In this document: one piece after another, positions 8,895-16,670 of the stretch
Position numbering within the stretch: the stretch's first letter is position 1
Layout of the letters: every line of letters starts with the position of its first letter
From: Hymenobacter tibetensis
GTDB lineage: Bacteria; Bacteroidota; Bacteroidia; Cytophagales; Hymenobacteraceae
Direction: 5' to 3'
Assembly: GCF_022827545.1 (NCBI RefSeq)
Contig: NZ_CP094669.1
Span: 4,395,001 to 4,459,000 of the forward strand
DNA: 64,000 nt
Notes under the pieces: model-generated
The model's input: only the letters and a program-made list of their open reading frames with translations
What the model was told of the DNA's origin: nothing
The model's database searches: none
Translations under genes and position numbers: made by a program

Positions 8895-8938
8895 TGAGTA
8901 CTCAGATATGCTCATTTCCACAGGTGTGGTTAACGCCT

Positions 8939-9069
8939 ATGCAAATCACCCTCGACCAAGAAGACGCTACATTGACTGGTTTGTTAAGGACAGCTACGGC
9001 CATATCCTGCACCTAGCGTCCGGTTCGATACTGCCCGAACCAATGGTGGCTTCACAGGAGGTGTTGTAG
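8939..9069 (+). pseudogene. Truncated, frameshifted copy of the gene at 10549
   Basis: This stretch aligns base for base with the first about 140 bases of the intact gene at 10549-10983. Shared blocks include GACCAAGAAGACGC, ATTGACTGGTTTG, CATATCCTGCAC, TAGCGTCCGG, ATACTGCCCGAA and TCACAGGAGGTG (TCGCAGGAGGTG in the intact copy). A one-base deletion near 8965 breaks the frame; read across it, the product would be 'DIDWFVKDSYGHILHLASG', close to 'DIDWFATDSNGHILHVASG'. It then meets TAG at 9067 and the homology ends. It is a remnant of a partial duplication or of recombination that also brought in the AT-rich genes. Confidence 0.8.
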
Positions 9070-9089
9070 TAAAGTGACTTACTTGTGCG

Positions 9090-9150
9090 CTTCCACTATA
9101 AAAGCAAGCCGGCCCGTTAGTAACGAACCGGCTTGCTTTTATAGTGGAAG
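9090..9150. terminator. Long bidirectional hairpin terminator
   Basis: Perfect 23-bp arms (9090-9112 and 9128-9150) contain AAAAGCAAGCCGG/CCGGCTTGCTTTT, so the structure ends in a T-run when read from either side. It separates the accessory patch (+) from the convergent hydrolase gene ending at 9195 (-). Confidence 0.85.
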
Positions 9151-9194
9151 AACTGTTCAGCTGCCTACAGAATAGATAGATGTTACCTGCCCTT

Positions 9195-9959
9195 CTAAAT
9201 CGTTATCCATTCGCCATCAGCTGGCACGTGTACTCGGTTCGTTAGGTCGTTTTGCTCTAGTAGTTTTTGGATGGCGGCCCGGTCTTCAGTACAGTGGTTG
9301 ACGGTTTCGGTATGGATGGCGTACACCGTGGCTTGCGGCGCATACTGGGCCACTTTCACTACTTCTGCGGCTGTCATCGTAATGGGGTCGCCTACTAGGA
9401 ACTGGGCCGCACCGGCATTCAGCACGATGGCATTGGGCTGGTACTGATCGAGGGCTGCGCTTACCTCTTCGCACCAGATGGTGTCGCCGGCAATATAGAG
9501 GCGCGCTTGCTCGGCCTCTACCACAAAGCCTGAAACGGTACCCATCTGCTGCCCGATTTCGCCGGTGCCGTGCTGGCCACTGGTGCGGTATAGTCGGATG
9601 CCCTTCCAATCAAGTTGGTTTTCAATTGGCTGCACGTTCGTAAAACCTTGGGCTCGGAGCATTTCCGTATCAGCGGGCTGCGCCAGGATGGGCAGGTGTT
9701 TGGCGAGAAGTTCTAGCGTGGTGGCGTCCCAGTGGTCGGGGTGCGTGTGGGTAAGCAACACGGCATCGAGTGAGGCCAGCAGCTGGGGTAGCTCTTCGGA
9801 GCCGAAAGGCAGGTCTACCAGCGGGATGCGCTGGTCGTTGCCGGCGGACATGAGCACTGGGTCGTACTGGAAGCGGGGCGCCAGCATAGGATCTACCAGG
9901 ATGGTTTTGCCGGCCACCTTCAGCAGCAGCGTGGCATGACGAATTAATTGAACTTGCAT
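9195..9959 (-). CDS. Metallo-beta-lactamase-fold hydrolase
   Basis: Predicted zinc-dependent hydrolase of the metallo-beta-lactamase superfamily, 254 aa, cytoplasmic (no signal). The first metal-binding motif is HTHPDHWD (71-78), preceded by 'ILVDPMLAP'; later elements are GQHGTGEIG (His of the third position) and the AGDTIW motif carrying the bridging Asp, with a C-terminal AIHTE His. It resembles the L-ascorbate-6-phosphate-lactonase/UlaG-like and YfiT-type group rather than true beta-lactamases. It is transcribed divergently from an HxlR-family regulator gene, which suggests regulation by that protein. Substrate unknown. Confidence 0.82.
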   Translation of the reverse strand: MQVQLIRHATLLLKVAGKTILVDPMLAPRFQYDPVLMSAGNDQRIPLVDLPFGSEELPQLLASLDAVLLTHTHPDHWDATTLELLAKHLPILAQPADTEMLRAQGFTNVQPIENQLDWKGIRLYRTSGQHGTGEIGQQMGTVSGFVVEAEQARLYIAGDTIWCEEVSAALDQYQPNAIVLNAGAAQFLVGDPITMTAAEVVKVAQYAPQATVYAIHTETVNHCTEDRAAIQKLLEQNDLTNRVHVPADGEWITI

Positions 9960-10063
9960 CGAAAAAGCGGGTTAAGCACTACCTTGACTGGACGCCGCCT
10001 TCGTTCATTCCAGCCAGCGTCCTCCGGGCCAAAAGTACCCCTACCCTACTGCGGGCTCAAGAA

Positions 10064-10081
10064 GGTTACCAATTGGTTACC
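10064..10081. promoter_or_regulatory. Candidate HxlR operator
   Basis: Two direct GGTTACC copies (10064-10070 and 10075-10081) flank AATT, generating a perfect ACCAATTGGT palindrome (10068-10077) in the divergent spacer, 25 bp before the regulator's ATG. The position suits an operator for the adjacent HxlR-type protein. Confidence 0.4.
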
Positions 10082-10105
10082 TGTTCACCTTTTCGTTTCC
10101 CACCC

Positions 10106-10444
10106 ATGCGCCATACTTACCACGACATCGAATGCTGCGCCGCCAAAGTAGCGCTCGACCAGATTTCCGGCAAATGGAAGCCGATTATCCTCTTTCACTT
10201 GTCGTCGGGCCCGCTACGGTTCACCGAGTTGTGGCGCGAGATTCCGCGCGTGTCGAAGAAGGTACTGCTAGAACACTTGCGCCAGTTGGAGGCGGCCACC
10301 TTGGTGGAGCGTACCGTACACAATAGCTTTCCGCCCGAAGTCACCTACCACCTTTCCAGCAAAGGCCAAGAGCTAGCCCCCATTCTACAGCAACTAGAGC
10401 AATGGGCGCTAACCCACATAGAAGGCGTAGTACAGATTTCCTGA
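10106..10444 (+). CDS. HxlR-family winged-helix transcriptional regulator
   Basis: DNA-binding regulator of the HxlR family, 112 aa from the ATG at 10106 (an earlier in-frame TTG at 10073 lacks conservation). The family core is clear: a near-N-terminal CC pair followed by ALDQISGKWKPIILFHLSSG, then 'LRFTELWREIPRVSKKVLLE' (recognition helix) and a wing 'VERTVHNSFPPEVTYHLS'. Members act as dimers and often respond to electrophiles or redox changes through N-terminal cysteines; whether this Cys pair does so is inference. It is divergent from the metallo-hydrolase gene at 9195-9959, its most likely target, with a palindromic candidate operator between them. Confidence 0.88.
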   Translation: MRHTYHDIECCAAKVALDQISGKWKPIILFHLSSGPLRFTELWREIPRVSKKVLLEHLRQLEAATLVERTVHNSFPPEVTYHLSSKGQELAPILQQLEQWALTHIEGVVQIS

Positions 10445-10548
10445 GGATGCTCCTAGCAGCGGATGAAGTGCTACCCAGCAAGAACAGCCCGGAGACAATA
10501 CCCGTACTTGGCTAGCCCTGCCAAGGGTATCAAGCAACTTATATTTTC

Positions 10549-10983
10549 ATGCGCATCGACGAAATAGACCAAGAAGACGCCGATATTGACTGGTTTGCCA
10601 CGGACAGCAACGGGCATATCCTGCACGTAGCGTCCGGCGGCGGGATACTGCCCGAATCGGTGGCGGCTTCGCAGGAGGTGCTACTGGAGCTGCACCAGTA
10701 TTTCCTGACGTTGCCGGAGCTTGAGGTGGCGGAGGTAGTGAATGGCGCGGAAGAAGCCAGCAGCTACCAGAGCTTTGCCCGCTACGCCCGGCGCGGGTTG
10801 TTCTCGTTCGAGAAAACACGTCTGCACGAGCGGGCCGATACGCGCTACCACTTGATGGCCCGGCCGCTTCGGCCGCTGTTGTTGCACGAATTACCTACGC
10901 CGCTAGCCGAGTTGCTGGGCCGAACGCGGCTGCCGGGTTCCGTGGCGGAGCAGGCGGCGCTAGATAGCGCCACTATTTTTTAA
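10549..10983 (+). CDS. Unknown 144-aa cytoplasmic protein (intact paralogue of 8939 fragment)
   Basis: Unrecognised soluble acidic protein, no signal peptide or membrane segment. It begins MRIDEIDQEDADIDWFATDS and contains 'GHILHVASGGGILPESVAAS', 'LPELEVAEVVN', 'SYQSFARYARRGLFSFEKTR' and 'YHLMARP'. The arrangement of a short beta N-terminus and helical middle recalls small Cytophagales proteins often found in several copies, but I cannot name a family. A decayed partial copy sits 1.6 kb upstream at 8939-9069, showing that the gene belongs to a duplicating family in this genome. GC content and codon use match the core genome. Confidence 0.65.
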   Translation: MRIDEIDQEDADIDWFATDSNGHILHVASGGGILPESVAASQEVLLELHQYFLTLPELEVAEVVNGAEEASSYQSFARYARRGLFSFEKTRLHERADTRYHLMARPLRPLLLHELPTPLAELLGRTRLPGSVAEQAALDSATIF

Positions 10984-11056
10984 ACTTTTAGCCGGCCTGC
11001 CCACAACGGGCCGATTTCGTTTCTGTTTGTTGCGGCATTGAGGCCACCTTGCGGCC

Positions 11057-12184
11057 CTAATTACCCGCCGGCCAGCTACTCTCCTGAATTTCCGCATGAA
11101 TAGGCTGGAAACGGGCCTGCTCCTGCACATCAACCAGTTCGGTGGCGCCGGCTTTGCCCCGCAGCTCGTGGCTGCCAAGCACCGTGAAACGGTATTCTGG
11201 GTGCGGCCCAATCTGCTGGTACAGGCTGGCCGAAACCAGGAACTTGCTACCCAGCGCGTTGCACTGCGCCTGAATACGGGCTGTGGTATTGAGCACATCG
11301 CCGTGGTGCACTAGCTCGCGGTGCACCGTACCAACCAGCACCGTTGTGACGCGCCCGCCGTGGGCCCCGGCCTTGAACTCGGGCACTACGCCGTACTTGC
11401 GCAAGTAGTGGCGCCGACGCTCTTCAATGCGGTGCTGCATCTCGAAAAAGCAGTGCAGGCAGTTGGCGTGCGCCAAACCCAGCTTGGAAGGCCAAGTCAC
11501 CACTACTTCGTCGCCGACGTATTGGTACACTTCACCCCGAGTAGCCTCAATAGCCACACTCACATCGGAAAAGAAGTCGCGCACCAGGCGGCTGTATTGG
11601 TCATTGCCGAGGGTTTCCGCCAGGCGGGTCGAGCCCTTCAAGTCCACAAACAGGAAGATCCGGTCTTCGGTAACGGGCTGCTGATAGTGGCCTGCCAGCA
11701 GCTGCATCAGGCGCCGCCGGTCCATACGCAGCAGCAACTGGCGCACCAGCGTCGTCACGAAACCCGCAAACAGGTATATCATGAACACTCGCAGCATGTT
11801 CTGCACTGGGCCGGGGGTCTTGCCCGTGGGCGGTATCCAGAGCTGCGGCAAATCGAGCAGGTGGGCTACCCACACAAAAGCGCAGTACAGGACGCTCAGC
11901 AACAACAAGTGCCCAACACCTTGGAGCAGCGTGGCAGTCCGCAGCTTGAAGCGCTGCACCAAGGCCGGGAACACCACCGCCTCCAACACCCCCAGAATCA
12001 GCCCGATTGGAAAACCTACCAGCGCTAGAAGCAGCAAGGCATGCCGGGGCACCCACAGTAGCAGCGCCATGGCTTCAAGCACCCCCACGAACACCACCCC
12101 AATACTGCCAACTATTTGGAAGACGTGGCGTTGCGCGGCCCAAACCCGGGCCCGCTGGGCGGCAGTAACACTAGCAGTAGACAT
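11057..12184 (-). CDS. Membrane-anchored class III adenylate/guanylate cyclase
   Basis: Predicted class III nucleotide cyclase, 375 aa from the ATG at 12184; an upstream in-frame ATG at 12223 would add 13 residues. The N-terminal half holds about four to five hydrophobic segments, giving a membrane anchor. The catalytic domain starts around residue 175: FLFVDLKGST supplies the first metal-binding Asp, YQYVGDEVVV the second, and GDVLNTTARIQ the Asn/Arg that stabilise the transition state. It makes cAMP (or cGMP) from ATP (or GTP); substrate choice cannot be decided. A low-complexity end and no receiver or sensor domain beyond the membrane part are visible. The upstream spacer contains the second copy of the inverted-repeat element. 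Confidence 0.85.
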   Translation of the reverse strand: MSTASVTAAQRARVWAAQRHVFQIVGSIGVVFVGVLEAMALLLWVPRHALLLLALVGFPIGLILGVLEAVVFPALVQRFKLRTATLLQGVGHLLLLSVLYCAFVWVAHLLDLPQLWIPPTGKTPGPVQNMLRVFMIYLFAGFVTTLVRQLLLRMDRRRLMQLLAGHYQQPVTEDRIFLFVDLKGSTRLAETLGNDQYSRLVRDFFSDVSVAIEATRGEVYQYVGDEVVVTWPSKLGLAHANCLHCFFEMQHRIEERRRHYLRKYGVVPEFKAGAHGGRVTTVLVGTVHRELVHHGDVLNTTARIQAQCNALGSKFLVSASLYQQIGPHPEYRFTVLGSHELRGKAGATELVDVQEQARFQPIHAEIQESSWPAGN

Positions 12185-12331
12185 AAACAAACAAAATCGG
12201 CGGGCAATGGCGCCTGTCGCCATTACCCACTAATAACGCAATGATACCACAGATACCTTATATACTAAACTAGATATTACAGCTCTTAAAGAAACAGCAC
12301 TAGAAAGCCGGGAGCTATAAACGACTAAGTC

Positions 12332-12455
12332 TAGTTGCCCTCAGCTGAGGGGCTAGGGGTGGGTGACCTGTCGTTGTACGGTAACTAGCTCTAGTTTCTA
12401 GCACTAGTCTTCCACCCCCCCCTGGCCCCTCCTCATCTGAGCAGGGGAATTAGTT
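12332..12455. repeat. Imperfect inverted-repeat element, copy 2
   Basis: Left arm about 12332-12366 (GCCCTCAGCTGAGGGGCTAG...) pairs with right arm about 12408-12452 (...GGCCCCTCCTCATCTGAG...). The arm consensus matches the element at 5602-5745, including CCCCTCCTC(A/G)TCT. It lies between the divergent starts of the cyclase gene and a terminator, outside any gene. Confidence 0.65.
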
Positions 12456-12500
12456 CTTTAAACTCTAGGCTTGATTCCCATTCACCTTGCTACTACACGC

Positions 12501-12540
12501 AACAACCCGCCTCATCCAAATTCGGACGAGGCGGGTTGTT
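12501..12540. terminator. Hairpin terminator downstream of the Spy-like gene
   Basis: Perfect 13-bp arms AACAACCCGCCTC / GAGGCGGGTTGTT (12501-12513, 12528-12540) follow the stop of the leftward gene at 12560, at the expected distance. Confidence 0.75.
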
Positions 12541-12559
12541 TACTTACAGGTTGGGCAGG

Positions 12560-13054
12560 TTAGCTGCGGCGGCTGGAGTCGCGGCGGAAGTTGTTGCGCT
12601 GGTCGTTGCCGCGACGGTCGTTCTGGCGGTCGGCCATTTGGCGCTGGCGTTCTTGGCGCTTGGCCTCATACTGGGCGTACTGCTTTTTTGACAGCACATC
12701 TTTCAGCTTTTTGTTGGTGCTTTCCTGGATGCGCTTCCGCTCGGCCATTGCCTGGCTGCGGTCGGCGCCGGAGCGGCTGCGTAGCGCCTGCATCTGCTGC
12801 TGTTGCTCCTGGAATATCTTCTCGACCTTGCCTTTGTCTTTGCTGCTGAGGTCGAGGTCTTTGGCTAGCTGGTCGAGGTGGCGCTGTTTGTTCTGGGCTC
12901 CCCGCTGGCCTCTCTTGTGGTCTTTGTCTTTGTCATGCTCACGGTCTTGGCGTTGCTCCTGGCCGACAACGGCAGTGCTAGCAGCGAAAGAAGAGCCGGC
13001 AAAAGAAGTACCGAGGCTGAGGAGAAGGGCGAGGCTAAAGAGTTGCTTTTTCAT
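12560..13054 (-). CDS. Spy/CpxP-like periplasmic protein
   Basis: 164-aa exported protein beginning MKKQLFSLALLLSLGTSFAG, a clear signal peptide; the longer upstream frame has no coding character, so ATG at 13054 is preferred. The mature protein is extremely hydrophilic and helical, rich in Gln, Arg, Lys and Asp, with 'LAKDLDLSSKDKGKVEKIF' and 'LKDVLSKKQYAQYEAKRQER'. This layout, with a helix, a turn and a helix ending in a 'L(T/S)xxQ'-like motif, matches small Spy/CpxP-type periplasmic chaperone-like proteins seen in Bacteroidota. The C-terminus is a strongly basic Arg/Asn/Ser-rich tail. A role in envelope protein or metal stress is inferred from the fold only. Confidence 0.65.
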   Translation of the reverse strand: MKKQLFSLALLLSLGTSFAGSSFAASTAVVGQEQRQDREHDKDKDHKRGQRGAQNKQRHLDQLAKDLDLSSKDKGKVEKIFQEQQQQMQALRSRSGADRSQAMAERKRIQESTNKKLKDVLSKKQYAQYEAKRQERQRQMADRQNDRRGNDQRNNFRRDSSRRS

Positions 13055-13453
13055 GGTAGAGGGCAGTTGAAGTCTGTTTGAAGTGGTGTGCAGAACGTTG
13101 CGTTCTGTGTGCTCTCTTTCAAACCAAGTGCCGCACTCTGCCAGTTTCGGCCACGTTCTACCGAGCGCCGGTGCTAATCGACCAGTCAGCGGTTTTGTTC
13201 GACGATTTCGTGGAAAGCTATTCCGTTCGTAACGCAATACAACAGCCAGCCGACACCTCCGAAACAAAGCGCCTATGCTTCTCCAACCAGAACGACACGG
13301 ACGTTAGCTGTTTTCCCGAGCCTGCACACCAGAGAACAATGGTTGTGGTCGAGGGTGGAAGTTAAGTGTAATCTTTGGGCTGCGTGGATGCTGTTGGCGT
13401 TTTGCCAATCTCTCTTCGTCTAGCTTGTACCCCCGCTCGAAAACCTGTCTTTC
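13055..13453. other. Non-coding spacer between divergent genes (399 bp)
   Basis: No convincing reading frame: the short frames on both strands overlap each other and lack conserved-looking sequence. It should hold the promoters of the Spy-like gene (-) and the HAD gene (+). The only structure seen is a 17-bp palindrome CAGAACG-TTG-CGTTCTG at 13091-13107, about 40 bp upstream of the Spy-like start, a possible operator. Confidence 0.5.
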
Positions 13454-14248
13454 ATGCCGTCCCAATTGGAGTTGTTGCCGCCCTTTGCTTACCCTACTAC
13501 CATCCTCTTTGATTTGGATGACACGCTCTTCGACCACGCCAACACAGCCCGCGCAACCTTGGCTATGTCCACGGCCGGAATGGCCGAGTTTCAGGGCGTA
13601 GACTTAGAGGTGTTGTATCAGCAGTACAGCGAGATACTGGAAGAGATGCATCCGCAGGTGATGGCTGGCCTTTACACGCATGAAGACGCGCGCCGCCTAC
13701 GCTTCCAACGGCTGCTGGCGCCGTACGGCCTGGGCACAACAGCTAGTGAAGCCGCCCACTTTGCGCAAAAACACTATCAACACTATCAGCACCTGCGCCG
13801 GCCAGTAGCCGGGGCTTTGCCGCTTTTAGAGGCCCTGAAACCGCACTACCAGATTGGCGTAGTCACCAACAACCGCACGTTGGAGCAACAGGAAAAGCTT
13901 CAGCAGCTGGGTATGGCGCATTTAATTGATGCACTTATCACGTCGGAAGATGTAGGCGTGCTCAAGCCTCATCCTCGCATCTACCACGTGGCCCTGGAAC
14001 GGCTGCAAGCCACGGCCGCCGAAACCGTGATGGTGGGCGACAACTGGACGGCCGATGTGGTAGGCGCGCTGGAAGTAGGTATCCGGCCGCTTTGGCTGAA
14101 CCGCTTCGGTGGCATCAAGCTGCTGCCCCAAGTAGAGGAAATTACCAGCTTGGAGCCTACGGCCGATGTGTTACTAAGCATAACGGGGCAGCAGCTAATA
14201 GCCTCCACCGGCCGTGTGGTGCGCAAGCCTTCTTCACCCGAGGCGTAA
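13454..14248 (+). CDS. HAD-family phosphatase (YjjG/phosphoglycolate-phosphatase type)
   Basis: Haloacid dehalogenase-superfamily hydrolase, 264 aa, cytoplasmic. All four HAD motifs are visible: the nucleophile motif FDLDDTLFD (19-27), the Thr of motif II in VVTNNRT, the Lys of motif III in VGVLKPHPRIY, and motif IV in MVGDNWTADVVGA. A helical cap (C1) lies between motifs I and II. The best match by layout is the YjjG-like nucleotidase / phosphoglycolate phosphatase group. The substrate cannot be set from sequence. Its stop is 18 bp before the next gene's start, so the two form a likely operon. Confidence 0.87.
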   Translation: MPSQLELLPPFAYPTTILFDLDDTLFDHANTARATLAMSTAGMAEFQGVDLEVLYQQYSEILEEMHPQVMAGLYTHEDARRLRFQRLLAPYGLGTTASEAAHFAQKHYQHYQHLRRPVAGALPLLEALKPHYQIGVVTNNRTLEQQEKLQQLGMAHLIDALITSEDVGVLKPHPRIYHVALERLQATAAETVMVGDNWTADVVGALEVGIRPLWLNRFGGIKLLPQVEEITSLEPTADVLLSITGQQLIASTGRVVRKPSSPEA

Positions 14249-14266
14249 TCCTTACCTAATCAACTT

Positions 14267-14998
14267 ATGCTAAGCACACAGCTTCAGTTTCTTGGGCACG
14301 CCAGCTTCCGAATTACCACCCCCGAGGGCTACGTTTTATTGCTGGACCCCTGGCTAACCGGCAACCCTTACGTACCCGAGCCCCTACGCCAGCCTGCGCG
14401 CGCCGACCTTGTGCTGCTTACGCACGGCCACGACGACCACATGGACTCGGAACTGCCAACGCTCCTGGCTCAAACCGGCGCTACCATCGTGGCGCCCGCG
14501 CCCGTTCGGTTGTATCTGTACGGCCAGGGAGCGCCGCCCGCGCAGTGCGAACCCATGAACGTAGGTGGCAGCATCAATGTGCTTGGGCTGCGCCTGACCA
14601 TGACTATCGCCCACCACAGTGCCCACGTTGAGTTACCGGGTGGCGCCACCGGGTTCCCGCACGAAGGCGTGGGATTTGTCTTACGGTTTTCTGACGGCAC
14701 TGTGCTTTACGCCGCCGGCGACACAGCCCTGTTCGGCGACATGCGCCTGTTGGCCGACCTCTATCAGCCAACGGTTGCTATTCTGCCCATCGGTGACCGG
14801 TACACCATGGGGCCGCTGGAAGCTGCGCACGCGGCCCGCCTGCTGCGGGTGAAACACATAGTGCCGTTTCATTACGGCACGTTTCCTTCGTTGGTAGGCA
14901 CCCCCGATCAGCTTCGCGCCCACCTTTCCCCCGCCGATGTCATTACGGTGCACCCGCTACTGGCAGGCGAAACCCTATCGTTAAGCGACTTGCCTTAG
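14267..14998 (+). CDS. UPF0173-type metal-dependent hydrolase (metallo-beta-lactamase fold)
   Basis: 243-aa cytoplasmic metallo-hydrolase of the UPF0173 family. It starts 'LQFLGHASFRI', typical of this family, then shows the zinc motif LTHGHDDHMD (51-60), the third His in 'IAHHSAHVE', YAAGDTALFGDM with the bridging Asp, 'LPIGDRYTMGPLEAAHAARL', and the final His in 'VPFHYGTFP'. Those features together separate it from the hydrolase at 9195. Physiological substrate unknown. It follows the HAD gene by 18 bp and probably shares its transcript. Confidence 0.88.
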   Translation: MLSTQLQFLGHASFRITTPEGYVLLLDPWLTGNPYVPEPLRQPARADLVLLTHGHDDHMDSELPTLLAQTGATIVAPAPVRLYLYGQGAPPAQCEPMNVGGSINVLGLRLTMTIAHHSAHVELPGGATGFPHEGVGFVLRFSDGTVLYAAGDTALFGDMRLLADLYQPTVAILPIGDRYTMGPLEAAHAARLLRVKHIVPFHYGTFPSLVGTPDQLRAHLSPADVITVHPLLAGETLSLSDLP

Positions 14999-15222
14999 CT
15001 TTACTCGCCACCAGTATGCTAGGTGTGCGCTATAGGTACACGGCTACATCTGCGGAAGTGCCCACGGCGGCGGTGCCTTCTATGGCAGCGCAGTGAGAAG
15101 TAGAAGGCAACCGGTAAGGAGGTAGCAACGGAAAGTTTTTCCTTCACGCCCCGGAAAAAAGGCAGTGCTACATTTCTGTGGGTTACGTATCGAAAAGTGT
15201 TCCTTTCTAACCTCGCTTCCTG

Positions 15223-15510
15223 ATGACTAGAGACACCTTTTCCACTGGCCCCTCGGGGGTGTACACCCAAATACAGCAAGACGGGCAATTCGTAACGGTT
15301 GTGAAACTGCAAGACGGCCTGCCCCACGCTACCCCAGAGCTTCGGCAGCAACTTATGCAGCAGCTGAACCTAACTCCCAACGACTTGCTGCTTGTGCTCC
15401 GCTCGGATGGCAGTGAGCCAGACCAAGGCACAGCGCAAGACCTATACGACCAATACCTCTCCACCAATACGGCCGCCGTGGCCGACGTCACCTGGCAACC
15501 TATTCCGTAG
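15223..15510 (+). CDS. Unknown 95-aa protein
   Basis: Short unrecognised protein, soluble, no signal: 'TGPSGVYTQIQQDGQFVTVV', 'LQDGLPHATPELRQQLMQQL', 'DLLLVLRSDGSEPDQG'. Coding is supported by GC-rich third positions, a sensible ATG and a strong terminator just after the stop, which implies it is expressed. Nothing in the sequence indicates function. Confidence 0.55.
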   Translation: MTRDTFSTGPSGVYTQIQQDGQFVTVVKLQDGLPHATPELRQQLMQQLNLTPNDLLLVLRSDGSEPDQGTAQDLYDQYLSTNTAAVADVTWQPIP

Positions 15511-15524
15511 GCTTGTACACACAC

Positions 15525-15577
15525 CTAGAGCAACAACAAGGGCCCAGCGTATTGCTGGGCCCTTATTGTTGCTCTAG
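15525..15577. terminator. Long hairpin terminator
   Basis: 24-bp arms (15525-15548, 15554-15577) with one G:U-type mismatch and a 5-base loop; the stem core is GGGCCCAGC/GCTGGGCCC. It ends the 15223 gene and can also stop leftward DoxX transcription. Confidence 0.85.
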
Positions 15578-15729
15578 ATTGAGTTGCTACTTGCACTAGC
15601 TGGTTGTTCGTAGCCGCATCCTCGTCTTCTCAAAAAAGATTGGATGAGCATGACCGAAACAACGACGCTACTAGCAGAACGGAGCTGGTGAGCAGCCGTC
15701 AGAAGAGAGCTGGCAGCCTCTTGCGCGCT

Positions 15730-16137
15730 TTACACGGCTGGCACAGTGCGCCCACGGTGCAGCAGGCTGTCGATGCTCCAGATACCGGAGCCATGCGCCC
15801 AGATGTACAGGAACACGAAGCAGTAGATGACTGCGGGCTCACCTTTGTTGATAATAGGCAGCAGGCCACCGGGTGCGTGCGCCATGAAGTACGCAACAGC
15901 CATTGTACCACTGCTTATGAAAGCTGCCGGGCGCGTCAGAAAGCCTACTGCAATTAACAATCCCCCAATAAATTCGATGATACCGGCCACCCCCATCAGG
16001 GAAGCAAGCTCCACAGGAGGATTGTCGCCGGGCGCACCAAACAGCTTTTGACTACCGTGCATGGCAAACAATACGCCTATCACAATGCGCAGGAGGGCAT
16101 ACGTGTGCGGGGCGAAGCGAGAAACGGTGTCGTTCAT
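15730..16137 (-). CDS. DoxX-family membrane protein
   Basis: 135-aa inner-membrane protein of the DoxX family with four predicted helices. It shows the family signatures 'LLRIVIGVLFAMHGSQKLFG' (first helix with the HGxQKLFG motif) and 'GIIEFIGGLLIAVGFLTRPAA'. DoxX-like proteins are linked to thiosulfate:quinone oxidoreduction or oxidative-stress complexes in some bacteria; the exact role here is unknown. It starts 44 bp after the ankyrin gene's end on the same strand, so the two are likely co-transcribed. Confidence 0.88.
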   Translation of the reverse strand: MNDTVSRFAPHTYALLRIVIGVLFAMHGSQKLFGAPGDNPPVELASLMGVAGIIEFIGGLLIAVGFLTRPAAFISSGTMAVAYFMAHAPGGLLPIINKGEPAVIYCFVFLYIWAHGSGIWSIDSLLHRGRTVPAV

Positions 16138-16181
16138 AACCAGGGAGTGGTAAAGGGTTTACGTCAGTGAATACGCCCCGA

Positions 16182-16670
16182 CTACTCTTGCGGGAGCAGT
16201 TGTAGCGCCACCTCGTTGCCTTGCTGAATAGCTAAGTCACGGGCCGTGAGGCCGCGTACATCGCGCAGGGTGGCATCAGCGCCGGCTTGCAGCAGCACGG
16301 GCACTATGTTGTGGCGCCCGAAAAGGGTGGCAAACATCAGGGCCGTGCCTTCGTTGCCGTTGCGGGCGTTGAGGTCAGCCCCGTGCTCGATAAGCAGTTC
16401 AGCAATTTCGGGGTAGCCTTTGAAGCTCACACCCATCAGGGCCGTGTTGCCGCTGGCGTCGTGCACGTTTGGGTTGGCGCCGGCTTCGAGCAGCAAGCGG
16501 GTGGCTTCAATGTGGCCGTCGTAGGCAGCAATGATGAGGGCCGTGAAGCCCTTGCCGTCCTGCGTGTTTACGTCGACGCCCTCAGCAAGCAATGCTTTCA
16601 GGGTGTCTACATTGCCTTTGCGGGCGGCGTCAAACAGTAGGTCTTCGGGACGGGAGGAAGTGAAATCCAT
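16182..16670 (-). CDS. Ankyrin-repeat protein
   Basis: 162-aa protein made almost entirely of four to five ankyrin repeats, from the ATG at 16670. Repeat units such as 'GFTALIIAAYDGHIEATRLL', 'GNTALMGVSFKGYPEIAELL' and 'EGTALMFATLFGRHNIVPVL' each end in (L)LxxGA(D/N). No signal peptide, so a cytoplasmic protein-binding scaffold is likely. Ankyrin proteins next to membrane or stress proteins are common in bacteria (compare AnkB with catalase), but the partner here is inferred only from adjacency to DoxX. Confidence 0.88.
   Translation of the reverse strand: MDFTSSRPEDLLFDAARKGNVDTLKALLAEGVDVNTQDGKGFTALIIAAYDGHIEATRLLLEAGANPNVHDASGNTALMGVSFKGYPEIAELLIEHGADLNARNGNEGTALMFATLFGRHNIVPVLLQAGADATLRDVRGLTARDLAIQQGNEVALQLLPQE

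Noticed and set aside
11321..12028. 235-codon frame antisense to the cyclase gene
   Set aside because: Lies opposite catalytic motifs of the cyclase; His/Gln-rich composition typical of antisense frames.
13078..13365. 95-codon frame in the spacer upstream of the HAD gene
   Set aside because: No conserved pattern, overlaps a competing frame on the other strand, and it includes the palindrome near the Spy-like promoter.
15604..15957. 117-codon frame on + strand opposite DoxX
   Set aside because: DoxX has clear family motifs on the other strand; this frame has none.
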